The translations under genes and the position numbers were made by a program. A stretch of 37,514 nt of DNA from Candidatus Omnitrophota bacterium. Its GTDB lineage: Bacteria; Omnitrophota; Gorgyraeia; 1-14-0-20-64-10. The notes below the pieces were generated by a model. The model had not been told where the DNA came from. It saw only the letters and a program-made list of their open reading frames with translations, and made no database searches. Below are positions 16,591 to 24,074 of the stretch, piece by piece. How positions within the stretch are numbered: position 1 is the stretch's first letter; each line of letters starts with the position of its first letter. The stretch lies in the NCBI GenBank assembly GCA_023248095.1, contig JAHFFF010000002.1, forward strand, positions 2,717 through 40,230, in the 5' to 3' direction.

Positions 16591-17912
16591 GGGAGGAGGC
16601 TTTCATAGAGGCGGGCCATCTCTTCTGCAACGGCCTTCATGGTTCTCGGAAAACGGATTCCGCTCCGTAAGGAAATCATCTTCTGAGGATCCGTACTCAG
16701 GCGCTCCAGCTGCCTCCTCCAATCCTCGATGGATCCGGGCTCTATCCAGAGGCCGTTGACGCCATCCTCGATCCACTCCGTTAGCCCTCCTAATCGAGAC
16801 CCCAGCACTGGGACCCCGGCGGCGAAGGCCTCGAGCACTACTTGAGGTCCGGTCTCAAACGATAGGGAAGGGACGGCCAGGAGATCATAGCCTCTCAGGC
16901 ATTCGATCACGCGATCCGAGGAAATCGGCTGGGGAAAGGAAATTCTCGAATCTGCCTTTGCCAAGAATCGCAGATGTTCTTGATAAGCCGACTCCTCCTT
17001 CCCCTGCATAACGCCATAGATGCTCAGACCCACTGCCAGGGACGGATCCGCCCTTACTGCCTGGATCAAAATGTGAATCCCCTTCGTCGGATGAAACCGT
17101 CCGAAGAAGACCACGCGAAGGCGTCCGCTTGTGCCGGTGGCAACTCCATCGGACGTTCTTGTCTGTTGGGTCTGCTCGGCTATTCCGTGCCGGCAGAGGG
17201 TCACCCGACCGGAAAGGACCCCGTTTCTCAGCAATAGATCTCGCGCCCACAGGGAGGGGACGACGATGTGGTGGACCTCGCCCCACAGGGTACGCAAGGT
17301 CCTGTGCCGAAGCGTCATGAGCTGATGCATGCGCAACGCCGTCCAGGGTGCCCCGGAAAGGCCGGCCCTCCCGAGCGCCTGCCCAATCCCCGCGGGAACA
17401 AGGGCCAACCCCCTTGCGAGAAAACGGGGAACCCGAAGTCCCTGTAACGTGCAGGCGGCGCAGAGGATGGGCCTTAATCTTCCGTCGCAAGGTTCCGTTC
17501 CCCATCGCATGAGCGTTCCCCGCTGACAACTTACCGTCGGCGTGTGATAGGTGAATACGACGCGGCAACCCCTGCGCTTGGCTTGGCGGACAATTCGCAG
17601 GGAGCATGCCCGGGAGAAGGCATGCAGATGAACCACGTTTGGCTTCTCTTCCTCCAGAATCCGAGCGAACTTCTCGGCGGCAGCAGAATCCCCCTCACCG
17701 TACAATTCGGACAGATCGGACAGTTCCGGGAGAACGGCATAGCGCCTTACCTGCAGGCCATCGACCACGTAGGCCGCATCCCGTTCTCCTGGGGCGGCAA
17801 TCCGGGATTCGATCCCCTGGGCGGTCAGCGCCTTCGCGAGGTTCGCCACATAGACCTCGGTGCCACCCACCGGATCCGGATAGAAACAAAAGGGGACGTG
17901 GAGGATTTTCAT
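16587..17912 (-). CDS. Glycosyltransferase family 4 with a four-cysteine insert
   Basis: 441 residues from ATG 17912 (MKILHVPFCFYPDPVGGTEV), preceded by GGTGGG. An open extension to 17957 is possible but is not family-like. The N-terminal GGTEVYVANLAKAL is the sugar-acceptor loop. The donor half has VVFFGRFHPTKGIHILI and LSFETGPQVVLEAFAAGVPV with the E-x7-E pair. Between the halves is a cysteine pattern C-x12-C-x8-C-x2-C containing EPCDGRLRPILCAAC, repeated in the paralogue at 20850-22193. It is the first gene of the - strand operon and is divergent from the methyltransferase-like gene at 18009. Donor unknown. Confidence 0.88.
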   Translation of the reverse strand: MKILHVPFCFYPDPVGGTEVYVANLAKALTAQGIESRIAAPGERDAAYVVDGLQVRRYAVLPELSDLSELYGEGDSAAAEKFARILEEEKPNVVHLHAFSRACSLRIVRQAKRRGCRVVFTYHTPTVSCQRGTLMRWGTEPCDGRLRPILCAACTLQGLRVPRFLARGLALVPAGIGQALGRAGLSGAPWTALRMHQLMTLRHRTLRTLWGEVHHIVVPSLWARDLLLRNGVLSGRVTLCRHGIAEQTQQTRTSDGVATGTSGRLRVVFFGRFHPTKGIHILIQAVRADPSLAVGLSIYGVMQGKEESAYQEHLRFLAKADSRISFPQPISSDRVIECLRGYDLLAVPSLSFETGPQVVLEAFAAGVPVLGSRLGGLTEWIEDGVNGLWIEPGSIEDWRRQLERLSTDPQKMISLRSGIRFPRTMKAVAEEMARLYESLLP

Positions 17913-18008
17913 CCCACCATGAATCATACCCGATTCCAATGGAATAAACGCGCTCAAATTGCATCACAGGCATTCCGTGCCAGCGGTGTTATGTTAGGAT
18001 AAGCTGTT
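17913..18008. promoter_or_regulatory. Divergent intergenic region with a 13-base palindrome
   Basis: About 96 bases separate two divergent transcription units, so promoters for both should lie here. A perfect inverted repeat, ATTCCA-A-TGGAAT, occupies 17933-17945 and is operator-like. On the - strand, TATGAT (17928-17923) resembles a -10 box but lies only 10 bases from the ATG and has no good -35 partner. On the + strand, TAGGAT before 18001 is a weak -10 candidate that also overlaps the ribosome site. Confidence 0.4.
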
Positions 18009-18629
18009 GTGGCAACAGAGCATCCGCCGAGGCGGCGCTTCTTCCGCCTGCTGCAATGGCAACTGATTCGGACCGCCATCTGGCTTGTGCCTGGCAGCCG
18101 CCGGATTCAAACCCATGACCGCACCCTTTTGGAGCAGGTGATCTTTCAGGAGATATTCCTCACCGGCCGATACAGAAACATCCTGTTCGCCGGCTGCGCT
18201 TCCTATACATCGTGGTACCCTTGGATCTTCGAGTGTTTTGATTCAATCCGCTTTGAGACCATCGATCAGGACCCAGCGAACCAGCAGCATGGGTGCCGCC
18301 GGCATCACCGGGTAGGCCGCTTGGAGGAGTTGGTGAATTCTTCCAATCAGGTGGGGCCCTATGACCTGGTCATCCTCAACGGCCTGTTTGGGTTCGGCAC
18401 GGATGATGCCGAAGGGATCCGCCAGGTGATCTCCGCAAGCCGTAAGGTCTTGCAGCCGGGGGGAATGCTTCTCATCGGCTTCAACGACGTGGCGGGCAAT
18501 GCTCGCTTCGATCCTGACTGGATAAGCGAGCGGGATTTCAGAAGGGGGATCATCCCTGGCACAAATGAGCACGATTTTCTGGCGCAAGGAGAACACCGGC
18601 ACCGGTTCGTCTCCTTCATCAGGAGGTAA
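18009..18629 (+). CDS. Small SAM-methyltransferase-like protein
   Basis: 206 residues from GTG 18009, preceded by AGGATAAG. The fold order is that of a class I methyltransferase. A first strand and loop reads NILFAGCASYTSWYP, with the usual acidic glycine loop replaced by AGCASY. Strand two ends in FETIDQDP, strand four is YDLVILNGLFGFG, and strand five is LQPGGMLLIGFNDV. Similar small proteins sit in glycan clusters. The altered motif I leaves open whether it still binds SAM. It is followed 8 bases later by the propeller-type gene, so the two form an operon ending in tRNA-Val. Confidence 0.68.
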   Translation: MATEHPPRRRFFRLLQWQLIRTAIWLVPGSRRIQTHDRTLLEQVIFQEIFLTGRYRNILFAGCASYTSWYPWIFECFDSIRFETIDQDPANQQHGCRRHHRVGRLEELVNSSNQVGPYDLVILNGLFGFGTDDAEGIRQVISASRKVLQPGGMLLIGFNDVAGNARFDPDWISERDFRRGIIPGTNEHDFLAQGEHRHRFVSFIRR

Positions 18630-18637
18630 AGAGGTAG

Positions 18638-19615
18638 ATGGACCAGACACTGCTTCTGTTGCTGATAACCCTGGTATCGGGATTGGTTGGTCTAATCTAC
18701 GGCTTTTACGCAGCAACGACAGGCCGGCACGGACTCCTGCGGGTGGACTACAAGTGGGCCATCGGGGTTTACTCTGGCCAAAATCCATTCAACCTCATCC
18801 CCGCACCCGGCGTAAAAAATCCTGTGCTGGAGGTCCGGCACGTGCGCGACGTGAAGGCCTGTCTAATCGCCGATCCTTTCCTGATCCGACAAGGGAACCT
18901 ATGGCATCTCTTCTTCGAGGTTGTGGCTGCTGCGACGCGAAGGGGATCCATCGGGTTGGCGCAGAGCCCCGACGGTTTGCACTGGCAGTACCAAAGGATT
19001 GTTCTCTCCGAGCCGTTTCATCTGTCTTACCCCTATCTTTTCCATTGGAAGAGCTCCACCTACCTCGTCCCAGAAACAGAGTCTCAACAATCCGTCCGGC
19101 TTTATGCAGCCGAGGACTTTCCATTCCGGTGGAAGTTCGTTCAACCCCTCTTGACCGGTAGGCCGTTCCACGATCCATCCCTCTTCTTCCATCAAGGGAG
19201 TTGGTGGATGTTGGTCGGGATCGGAGCCAAGAGCGATACCCTCTGCCTCTTCCAAGCAGACGACCTGCTGGGGCCCTGGCGAGAGCACCCTCGAAGCCCC
19301 ATCGTGCAGGCCAATCCCCATGGAGCCAGGCCCGGAGGACGGGTGCTGGTCGTGGGAGACCGGATCATCCGCTTTGCCCAAGAGACCTGCCCGTACTATG
19401 GCAAGGGCCTGAGGGCCTTTGAGATTATCCGGCTGACCCCCCAGGAATACCAAGAGCGGGAAATTCCTTTACCGATCTCCGACCCGAAGAAAGACCGCGG
19501 CGCATGGAACAGTTACGGGATGCATCATCTGGATATCCAGCCGACGACAGAAGGCCGATGGCTGGCCTGTGCGGATGGGCAAAAACGGGTGCTTGCGCCT
19601 TCCTTTTGGAAATAG
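18638..19615 (+). CDS. Membrane-anchored five-bladed propeller protein, GH43/GINT1-like
   Basis: 325 residues. An N-terminal membrane anchor (LLLLLITLVSGLVGLIYGFY) is followed by a globular domain with repeating blades: IADPFLIRQGNLWHLFFEV, GSIGLAQSPDGLHWQ, LSYPYLFHWKSSTYLVPE and FHDPSLFFHQGSWWMLVG. The pattern of DPF, E and HDPSLF resembles GH43-like propellers, in particular the domain attached to plant glucosamine inositolphosphorylceramide transferase (GINT1) and to bacterial formyltransferase-like sugar enzymes. Activity (hydrolase, transferase or carbohydrate binding) cannot be decided. AGGAGG lies at 18620. The stop codon TAG is one base before tRNA-Val. Confidence 0.66.
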   Translation: MDQTLLLLLITLVSGLVGLIYGFYAATTGRHGLLRVDYKWAIGVYSGQNPFNLIPAPGVKNPVLEVRHVRDVKACLIADPFLIRQGNLWHLFFEVVAAATRRGSIGLAQSPDGLHWQYQRIVLSEPFHLSYPYLFHWKSSTYLVPETESQQSVRLYAAEDFPFRWKFVQPLLTGRPFHDPSLFFHQGSWWMLVGIGAKSDTLCLFQADDLLGPWREHPRSPIVQANPHGARPGGRVLVVGDRIIRFAQETCPYYGKGLRAFEIIRLTPQEYQEREIPLPISDPKKDRGAWNSYGMHHLDIQPTTEGRWLACADGQKRVLAPSFWK

Positions 19616-19616
19616 G

Positions 19617-19690
19617 GGGCGATTAGCTCAGTTGGTTAGAGCACTTCCTTTACACGGAAGGGGTCGGAGGTTCGAGCCCTCCATCGCCCA
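19617..19690 (+). tRNA. tRNA-Val (anticodon TAC)
   Basis: 74 bases fold fully. The acceptor GGGCGAT pairs with ATCGCCC. The D stem is GCTC/GAGC, the anticodon stem CTTCC/GGAAG carries loop TTTACAC (anticodon TAC), and the T arm is GGAGG-TTCGAGC-CCTCC. The discriminator is A and CCA is not encoded. It begins one base after the stop of the propeller gene, so it must be processed from that mRNA or use a promoter inside the coding sequence. The convergent GT4 gene ends 14 bases downstream. Confidence 0.97.
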
Positions 19691-19704
19691 TTTCTTCTTC
19701 AGCT

Positions 19705-20859
19705 TTATTTGATCAAATCCCCATAAGCCTTGCAGGCTCGTTGTCCGTACAACTCCCAAGAATACTGCTGTGCCTTCTTCCGTGCCGCCTCTGCCATGGA
19801 GACCTGGAGGGTAGCATCCCGATAAAGATTTTCGAGGCACTGCATCACCCGTTCCGGAGAACGCGCCGGAAGTACGAACCCCTCCCGCCCGTTTTCAATC
19901 AGATCTGGACCGCCTGAATTTTCTGTGCAGACGACGGGCAGCCCAGAGGCCATCGCCTCCAGTAGGACCATGCCGAATCCATCTTCAATGGAGCAGAGGG
20001 CAAACAGGGATCCCTGGGCATAAAGCTCGGCTAAACTTGCGTGGGGGTGCGGGGGAATCCAGCGGAAGGTCCCGGCGTATCGCTTCAGGATGGGGCGAGC
20101 CTCAGGCGCCACGGTACCAATGAGGCACAATTCCGACTGAGGCAGATGCAAGCGGGTGAATGCCTCCAGCAAGTCGTGGACCCCCTTTCGAAGGCTGATC
20201 GCTCCAACGTAGATCACCCGGAAGATTCCATCCGTTTTCGGGCGAGGATGGAATTGATGGATGTCTACGCCCAGCGGGATCTGCACCATTTTTTTGGCCT
20301 CTAGCCCTTCTTCCAGGAACGTCTTCTTCGCAAAGGTCGAGGGGACCACAATGAAATCAGCCTGCTCATACTCTCGCAGCTCCCGCTCCACAATTCCCGC
20401 CTCGGGCAACTCTCCGCGCAAACCGACCCGGGCGTACTCTTCCCGCAGCAGGCGTTCTTGCACGCGGATGTGGGAGGAAACTCTCTCGATGGCCGTCACC
20501 GCCCCGAGGCGCTTTGCCTGTACCAGCGTCTTCAGCGCAAAGCTGGACCACCCGATGTATAAGTCGCAGGGCCGCAAAGAAGCCGCCGCCTGGGCATCGT
20601 ACAATCGGTGAAGCTGAGCCTCGCTGAATAGGCGGAGTCCCCCAAATGGAAGAGACCGCTGGGCCCGATTGAGAAGCTCGGCGAAAATGAGGGAGGTCAC
20701 CCGCTCCGGGGGCAGGCCATCGGCCGCGGCAACCCATTTCGGGTAGCCGGTCAAGAGCTGCGACAGCCAGCCGCGCTGGTGGAAGGCGCGAGCCAACCGG
20801 TACGCGTGCCAGCGTCCGCCCGTCGAGATAGCGACCCGGTTAGGCTCGCCTAACGGCAT
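19705..20859 (-). CDS. Glycosyltransferase family 4
   Basis: 384 residues from ATG 20859 (MPLGEPNRVAISTGGRWHAY), which overlaps the upstream gene by 10 bases. The frame stays open to 21009 but that part is not family-like. It carries ERVSSHIRVQERLLREEY in the acceptor domain, VIYVGAISLRKGVHDLLEAF at the donor-domain start, and EDGFGMVLLEAMASGLPVV as the nucleotide-sugar motif. This sub-type is common in exopolysaccharide clusters. It is the second gene of a two-gene - strand unit lying between tRNA-Val and tRNA-Asp. No clear ribosome site is seen; translation is probably coupled to the upstream gene. Confidence 0.88.
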   Translation of the reverse strand: MPLGEPNRVAISTGGRWHAYRLARAFHQRGWLSQLLTGYPKWVAAADGLPPERVTSLIFAELLNRAQRSLPFGGLRLFSEAQLHRLYDAQAAASLRPCDLYIGWSSFALKTLVQAKRLGAVTAIERVSSHIRVQERLLREEYARVGLRGELPEAGIVERELREYEQADFIVVPSTFAKKTFLEEGLEAKKMVQIPLGVDIHQFHPRPKTDGIFRVIYVGAISLRKGVHDLLEAFTRLHLPQSELCLIGTVAPEARPILKRYAGTFRWIPPHPHASLAELYAQGSLFALCSIEDGFGMVLLEAMASGLPVVCTENSGGPDLIENGREGFVLPARSPERVMQCLENLYRDATLQVSMAEAARKKAQQYSWELYGQRACKAYGDLIK

Positions 20860-22193
20860 TTCAGCAATCGCTCGTAAAATCCAAGCAAGGCCTGCACATG
20901 ATTTTCCATGTTGCCGGGCGGACGCACCCCTGATTGAAGCTGCTTCAGCAAATCGGGCTCGGTCGCAATTCGCTGAAGACAACGCGCAAGGGCCCGCGCA
21001 TCCGCCCATGGGAAGAGCAATCCGTTCACGCCATCTTTCACAAGGGAGGGCAAGCTTCCCCAGCGGGGCCCAACCACCGGGATGCCCGCATGAAAGGCCT
21101 CCAGCGCCACCAGTGGCCCTGTTTCAAATGCAATCGATGGGACCACCACAACGTCCAGACCGGAAAAAACCTCAGCGAGATGAGCAGGTTCAAAGCTCCC
21201 TGCCAGTGCGACACGGGGATCGCGCTGAGCCAATGCCGCTACCAACGCTTGCACCTTCTTTTCCCGCTCCCCATGAGCCATCCCATAGAAGATGAACTGC
21301 AGCGGCAGCCGCTCAGGAATCTTCTGAATCGCCTGGACCAAAAGATGCGTCCCCTTCTCCGGGTGAAACCGGCCGATGCACCCTACGCGGATCACGGGAG
21401 ATTCCTTGCGGGTGATCGCAGCGGGGAGCTCTACGGCGTGGGGGATCATCTGGATGCGGCTCTCCGGCACTCCGTTGCGCAGTAACATCCCGCGTGTCTG
21501 GTCGGAGAAGGCATGCCAGCCGTCCACCTGTGAAATCAACCTATTCCAAGACCGAAGCTTGAGGCGGAACTGCCGCGTCAGTGAAAAGGCGGTGCCCATC
21601 TTGAATCTTAGTTCTCTCCCTCCGCTTTCTGTATTCGGCGAAGGGACGGCGCTGTCTCCCTGCCGCTCGGCCATCAGGGCCTTCACCTTGGTCAAACCAA
21701 AACAAACGCTGCACCGGCCTACGCGGACCTGGCCATCGCAAGGGTGATTCCATGCCTGCACAAAATCGCCGCGCGCACAAAGAAGCCCCGGATGGTGGAA
21801 ACTCATGGCCACCGGCAATCCCATCTGCTTGGCTGCCGTCACCAAGCTTCCCGAACAAACGGGGGAATAACCGTGCACATGCAACAGATCGTATGGGTTC
21901 CTCTTCAGCCATTCCCTCCACCAAGCGGTGAGGGCCTCCGCTTCCAGGCAGAGCAGCTCTTCCCAACGGAGGCCTTCGGTGCGGATGGAAAAAAAGTGGA
22001 CGGGGATCCCCTCGTAGTTTGTTTCTCGGATCTCAAACGGTGTGGTCGGGGAGCTTGTTGCCCTCGTTGTTCCGGCGACTACGGATACCGAGTGCCCAAG
22101 CCGGCGCAGGCCTCGGGCTGCGCCGGCCACGTAAACCTCCGTCCCGCCAAAACGCTCCGGGAAGAAGCAGTAGGTCGCCCACAGCATCCTCAT
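20850..22193 (-). CDS. Glycosyltransferase family 4 with a four-cysteine insert (paralogue of 16587-17912)
   Basis: 447 residues from ATG 22193 (MRMLWATYCFFPERFGGTEV); ATG 22217 would add 8 residues. It shares with the gene at 16587-17912 the FGGTEVYVA loop, the pattern C-x12-C-x8-C-x2-C (here around HPCDGQVRVGRCSVC), the donor-domain GCIGRFHPEKGTHLLVQAI, the SIAFETGPLVALEAFHAGIPV site and a matching C-terminal GVRPPGNM. The two look like duplicates within the locus. It overlaps the next gene by 10 bases. It is the lead gene of a two-gene unit read away from tRNA-Asp. Confidence 0.88.
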   Translation of the reverse strand: MRMLWATYCFFPERFGGTEVYVAGAARGLRRLGHSVSVVAGTTRATSSPTTPFEIRETNYEGIPVHFFSIRTEGLRWEELLCLEAEALTAWWREWLKRNPYDLLHVHGYSPVCSGSLVTAAKQMGLPVAMSFHHPGLLCARGDFVQAWNHPCDGQVRVGRCSVCFGLTKVKALMAERQGDSAVPSPNTESGGRELRFKMGTAFSLTRQFRLKLRSWNRLISQVDGWHAFSDQTRGMLLRNGVPESRIQMIPHAVELPAAITRKESPVIRVGCIGRFHPEKGTHLLVQAIQKIPERLPLQFIFYGMAHGEREKKVQALVAALAQRDPRVALAGSFEPAHLAEVFSGLDVVVVPSIAFETGPLVALEAFHAGIPVVGPRWGSLPSLVKDGVNGLLFPWADARALARCLQRIATEPDLLKQLQSGVRPPGNMENHVQALLGFYERLLKCR

Positions 22194-22255
22194 CCGCTTA
22201 CCATCGCAGCAACGCATCTAAGGTACCACAAAAGAATCCCGGTCGCCTTCTTGCC

Positions 22256-22284
22256 TTGTGTTTCCACTCGGTGCCTGGTACCAT
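22256..22284 (+). promoter_or_regulatory. Possible promoter of tRNA-Asp and the methyltransferase operon
   Basis: TTGTGT (22256-22261) and TACCAT (22279-22284) are separated by 17 bases, with the tRNA 5' end 19 bases downstream. The -35 box matches the sigma-70 consensus only in TTG, so this is tentative. The region 22194-22302 must also carry the promoter of the divergent GT4 unit, which I could not identify. Confidence 0.28.
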
Positions 22285-22302
22285 TTTGATCGATTGCCTA
22301 CA

Positions 22303-22378
22303 GGGGCCGTGGTGTAGCCTGGTCTAACACGTCAGATTGTCAATCTGAAGACCGCGGGTTCAAATCCCGTCGGCCCCG
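22303..22378 (+). tRNA. tRNA-Asp (anticodon GTC)
   Basis: 76 bases. The acceptor GGGGCCG pairs with CGGCCCC. The D stem is GTGT/ACAC, the anticodon stem TCAGA/TCTGA carries loop TTGTCAA (anticodon GTC), and the T arm is GCGGG-TTCAAAT-CCCGT with one G-T pair. The discriminator is G, as expected for Asp. CCA is not encoded. It opens the + strand unit of methyltransferases, whose first start codon is 40 bases downstream. Confidence 0.97.
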
Positions 22379-22418
22379 TTTATAAACTTCGAAGCTGTGG
22401 TAAAGTAACTGCTTGACC

Positions 22419-23162
22419 ATGCAAGAGTTCCGCTGGAAAGACAGCCTCAGGTTGGTTCTGCCGCCTCTCCTAGTGGATATTTATCGGGCGGTTCTGATCC
22501 GCTCGGGTTACCGGGCGCCTCTGAGCGCATTGTTAAAGCTCCCCATTACACCCTTGGAAAAAATTTTCCCTGGCATTGGACAAGCAGAGATACAGATACC
22601 CTGTTCGCAGCTGAGTCGGGGACCGGGTGCCTTGCCGATGACAGAATACCTCTTCTTTTCTGCGATCTGCCGTTACCGGCAACCGCTCCGCGTTCTTGAG
22701 ATTGGAACCTTCCGGGGCTCAAGCACGCTGGCAATGGCAGTCAATTCGCCCGATAGGACAGAGGTATTCACGCTGGACCTGGATCCTTCGCACAAAAAAC
22801 CGACGAAGTACCCTCTGAACATTGGGGGGCTTGAAAACCATCCTTTCGCACCCGGGGAGCTGTTCCTGCAGACTCCCTACGCGAGAAAAATCCGCCAGCT
22901 TTACGGCGACTCCGCGTCGTTCGATTTTCAGCCGTTCTACGGCACGATGGACCTGGTCTTTATCGACGGCAACCACGGGTACGAGAACGTCCGCTCTGAC
23001 AGTGAGCAGGCTTTCCGTATGCTGCGTCCCGGAGGCCTCATCCTCTGGGATGACTACTACGACGCGTTTCCTTCCGTGGTGCGCTGCCTCAACGAAATCC
23101 ACGCCTCGCGGCCGCTTCTCCACATTGAGCGGAGCCGGTTGGTCCTCTATCTCTCCGCATGA
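22419..23162 (+). CDS. SAM-dependent methyltransferase, Methyltransf_24-like
   Basis: 247 residues from ATG 22419 (TTG 22413 is an in-frame alternative). Motif I is VLEIGTFRGSSTLAMA, followed by FTLDLDPSH, a post-motif region DLVFIDGNHGYENVRSD, and LRPGGLILWDDYYDAFPSV. The DGNHGYE and WDD pair is typical of metal-assisted O-methyltransferases of the Methyltransf_24 group, often found with sugar or lipid glycan genes. The roughly 90 residues before motif I are not recognised. Its TGA stop overlaps the next ATG (ATGA), so translation is coupled. Confidence 0.83.
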   Translation: MQEFRWKDSLRLVLPPLLVDIYRAVLIRSGYRAPLSALLKLPITPLEKIFPGIGQAEIQIPCSQLSRGPGALPMTEYLFFSAICRYRQPLRVLEIGTFRGSSTLAMAVNSPDRTEVFTLDLDPSHKKPTKYPLNIGGLENHPFAPGELFLQTPYARKIRQLYGDSASFDFQPFYGTMDLVFIDGNHGYENVRSDSEQAFRMLRPGGLILWDDYYDAFPSVVRCLNEIHASRPLLHIERSRLVLYLSA

Positions 23163-23944
23163 GACTCTACGGTGTCTGCACCCCTTCTCACCAACCATTG
23201 CTACGGAACTGGCTGCTGCCTACCCTCCAAGATCCTTACGAACTGCGCATCCAATCGTACAACCAGATCGGCTCGGAGGAGCAGCATGTTTTCGGAACGC
23301 CCCAATTTATTCGGACGACGATGTTCAAATTGGACGTCGTGCTGAGAGCCCTTCGGGAAAACTGGGAAGATTTGTTCGTTTTCACTGACATGGACGTGCA
23401 GTTCTTTCGCCCCACCGAACTGCTGCTGCGCCGTTTGATCAATGGTTTCGACCTGCTCTTTCAACGCGATTCCCCGGAAGGGATCGCCTGCTCCGGGTTT
23501 CTACTGTGCCGGGCGACTCCGACCACTCTCCGCTTCTGGGAAAGCGTTCGGCGATACATGGAAACATTCCCCCAGAAAAACGACCAGGATGCCGTTAATG
23601 ACCTGCTCCTCATCGGGCGAGTGCGCCAGCAAAGATATCCCGGGTGGCAAGTGGTGAACCGGATTCTTGACATGGACAACCCAGCCAGTTTCAAGCTTCG
23701 AACCTTGGTCCGGTTCTTATTGAAGAAAAAAAACCAGTTCGGGCTTCGTTGGAACTATCTTCCGAACACGTTCATGAGCGGAGGAACGTTGACCGGCAGA
23801 CCCTGGAAACCCGGCATATCGCTGCCTGTGCCGCAAGGAATCATCCTTCACCACGCCAACTGGACTATCGGGATTGAAAACAAGATTGCACAGCTCCGCT
23901 TGGTGCGCCAAACGGTGGAGAGCCGCCGTGACAACCGAAAATAA
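23159..23944 (+). CDS. Putative nucleotide-diphospho-sugar transferase (GT-A, DxD type)
   Basis: 261 residues. It shows the LFVFTDMDVQFF motif with the DxD metal site, an upstream FIRTTMFKLDVVLRAL helix, the RDSPEGIACSGFLLCRA stretch, NDQDAVNDLLL (donor or acceptor contact in this family), LRWNYLPNTFMSGG and a late IILHHANWTIG histidine motif. These features fit the Nucleotid_trans (PF03407-type) family, whose plant members add arabinose or xylose to cell-wall chains. The sugar here is unknown. ATG 23159 overlaps the preceding stop. The following gene starts either inside its end (GTG 23928) or 130 bases later. Confidence 0.82.
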   Translation: MRLYGVCTPSHQPLLRNWLLPTLQDPYELRIQSYNQIGSEEQHVFGTPQFIRTTMFKLDVVLRALRENWEDLFVFTDMDVQFFRPTELLLRRLINGFDLLFQRDSPEGIACSGFLLCRATPTTLRFWESVRRYMETFPQKNDQDAVNDLLLIGRVRQQRYPGWQVVNRILDMDNPASFKLRTLVRFLLKKKNQFGLRWNYLPNTFMSGGTLTGRPWKPGISLPVPQGIILHHANWTIGIENKIAQLRLVRQTVESRRDNRK

Positions 23945-24074
23945 CAAAAGCCGATTTGTGGTAGGCTGTAGCAATCAGGTCGCTATGAGAGATCGGGCTG
24001 CGGGTCCGACAGGTGGAGTTCCAAAATCGTCCCGTCGGGACTGTCGCGCCTCAACCGGAGGTTCCCAACAGCGG

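Noticed and set aside
17913..18008. TTGCAT as a -35 box for the gene at 18009
   Set aside because: The spacing to the next -10-like element is about 25 bases, too long for a sigma-70 promoter.
20860..21009. 50-residue N-terminal extension of the GT4 at 19705
   Set aside because: It overlaps the upstream GT4 in another frame and is alanine/arginine-rich with no GT4 features.
23945..24074. Possible longer N-terminus of the methyltransferase at 24075
   Set aside because: The open frame continues but looks non-coding; GTG 23928 stays as a stated alternative, not the main call.
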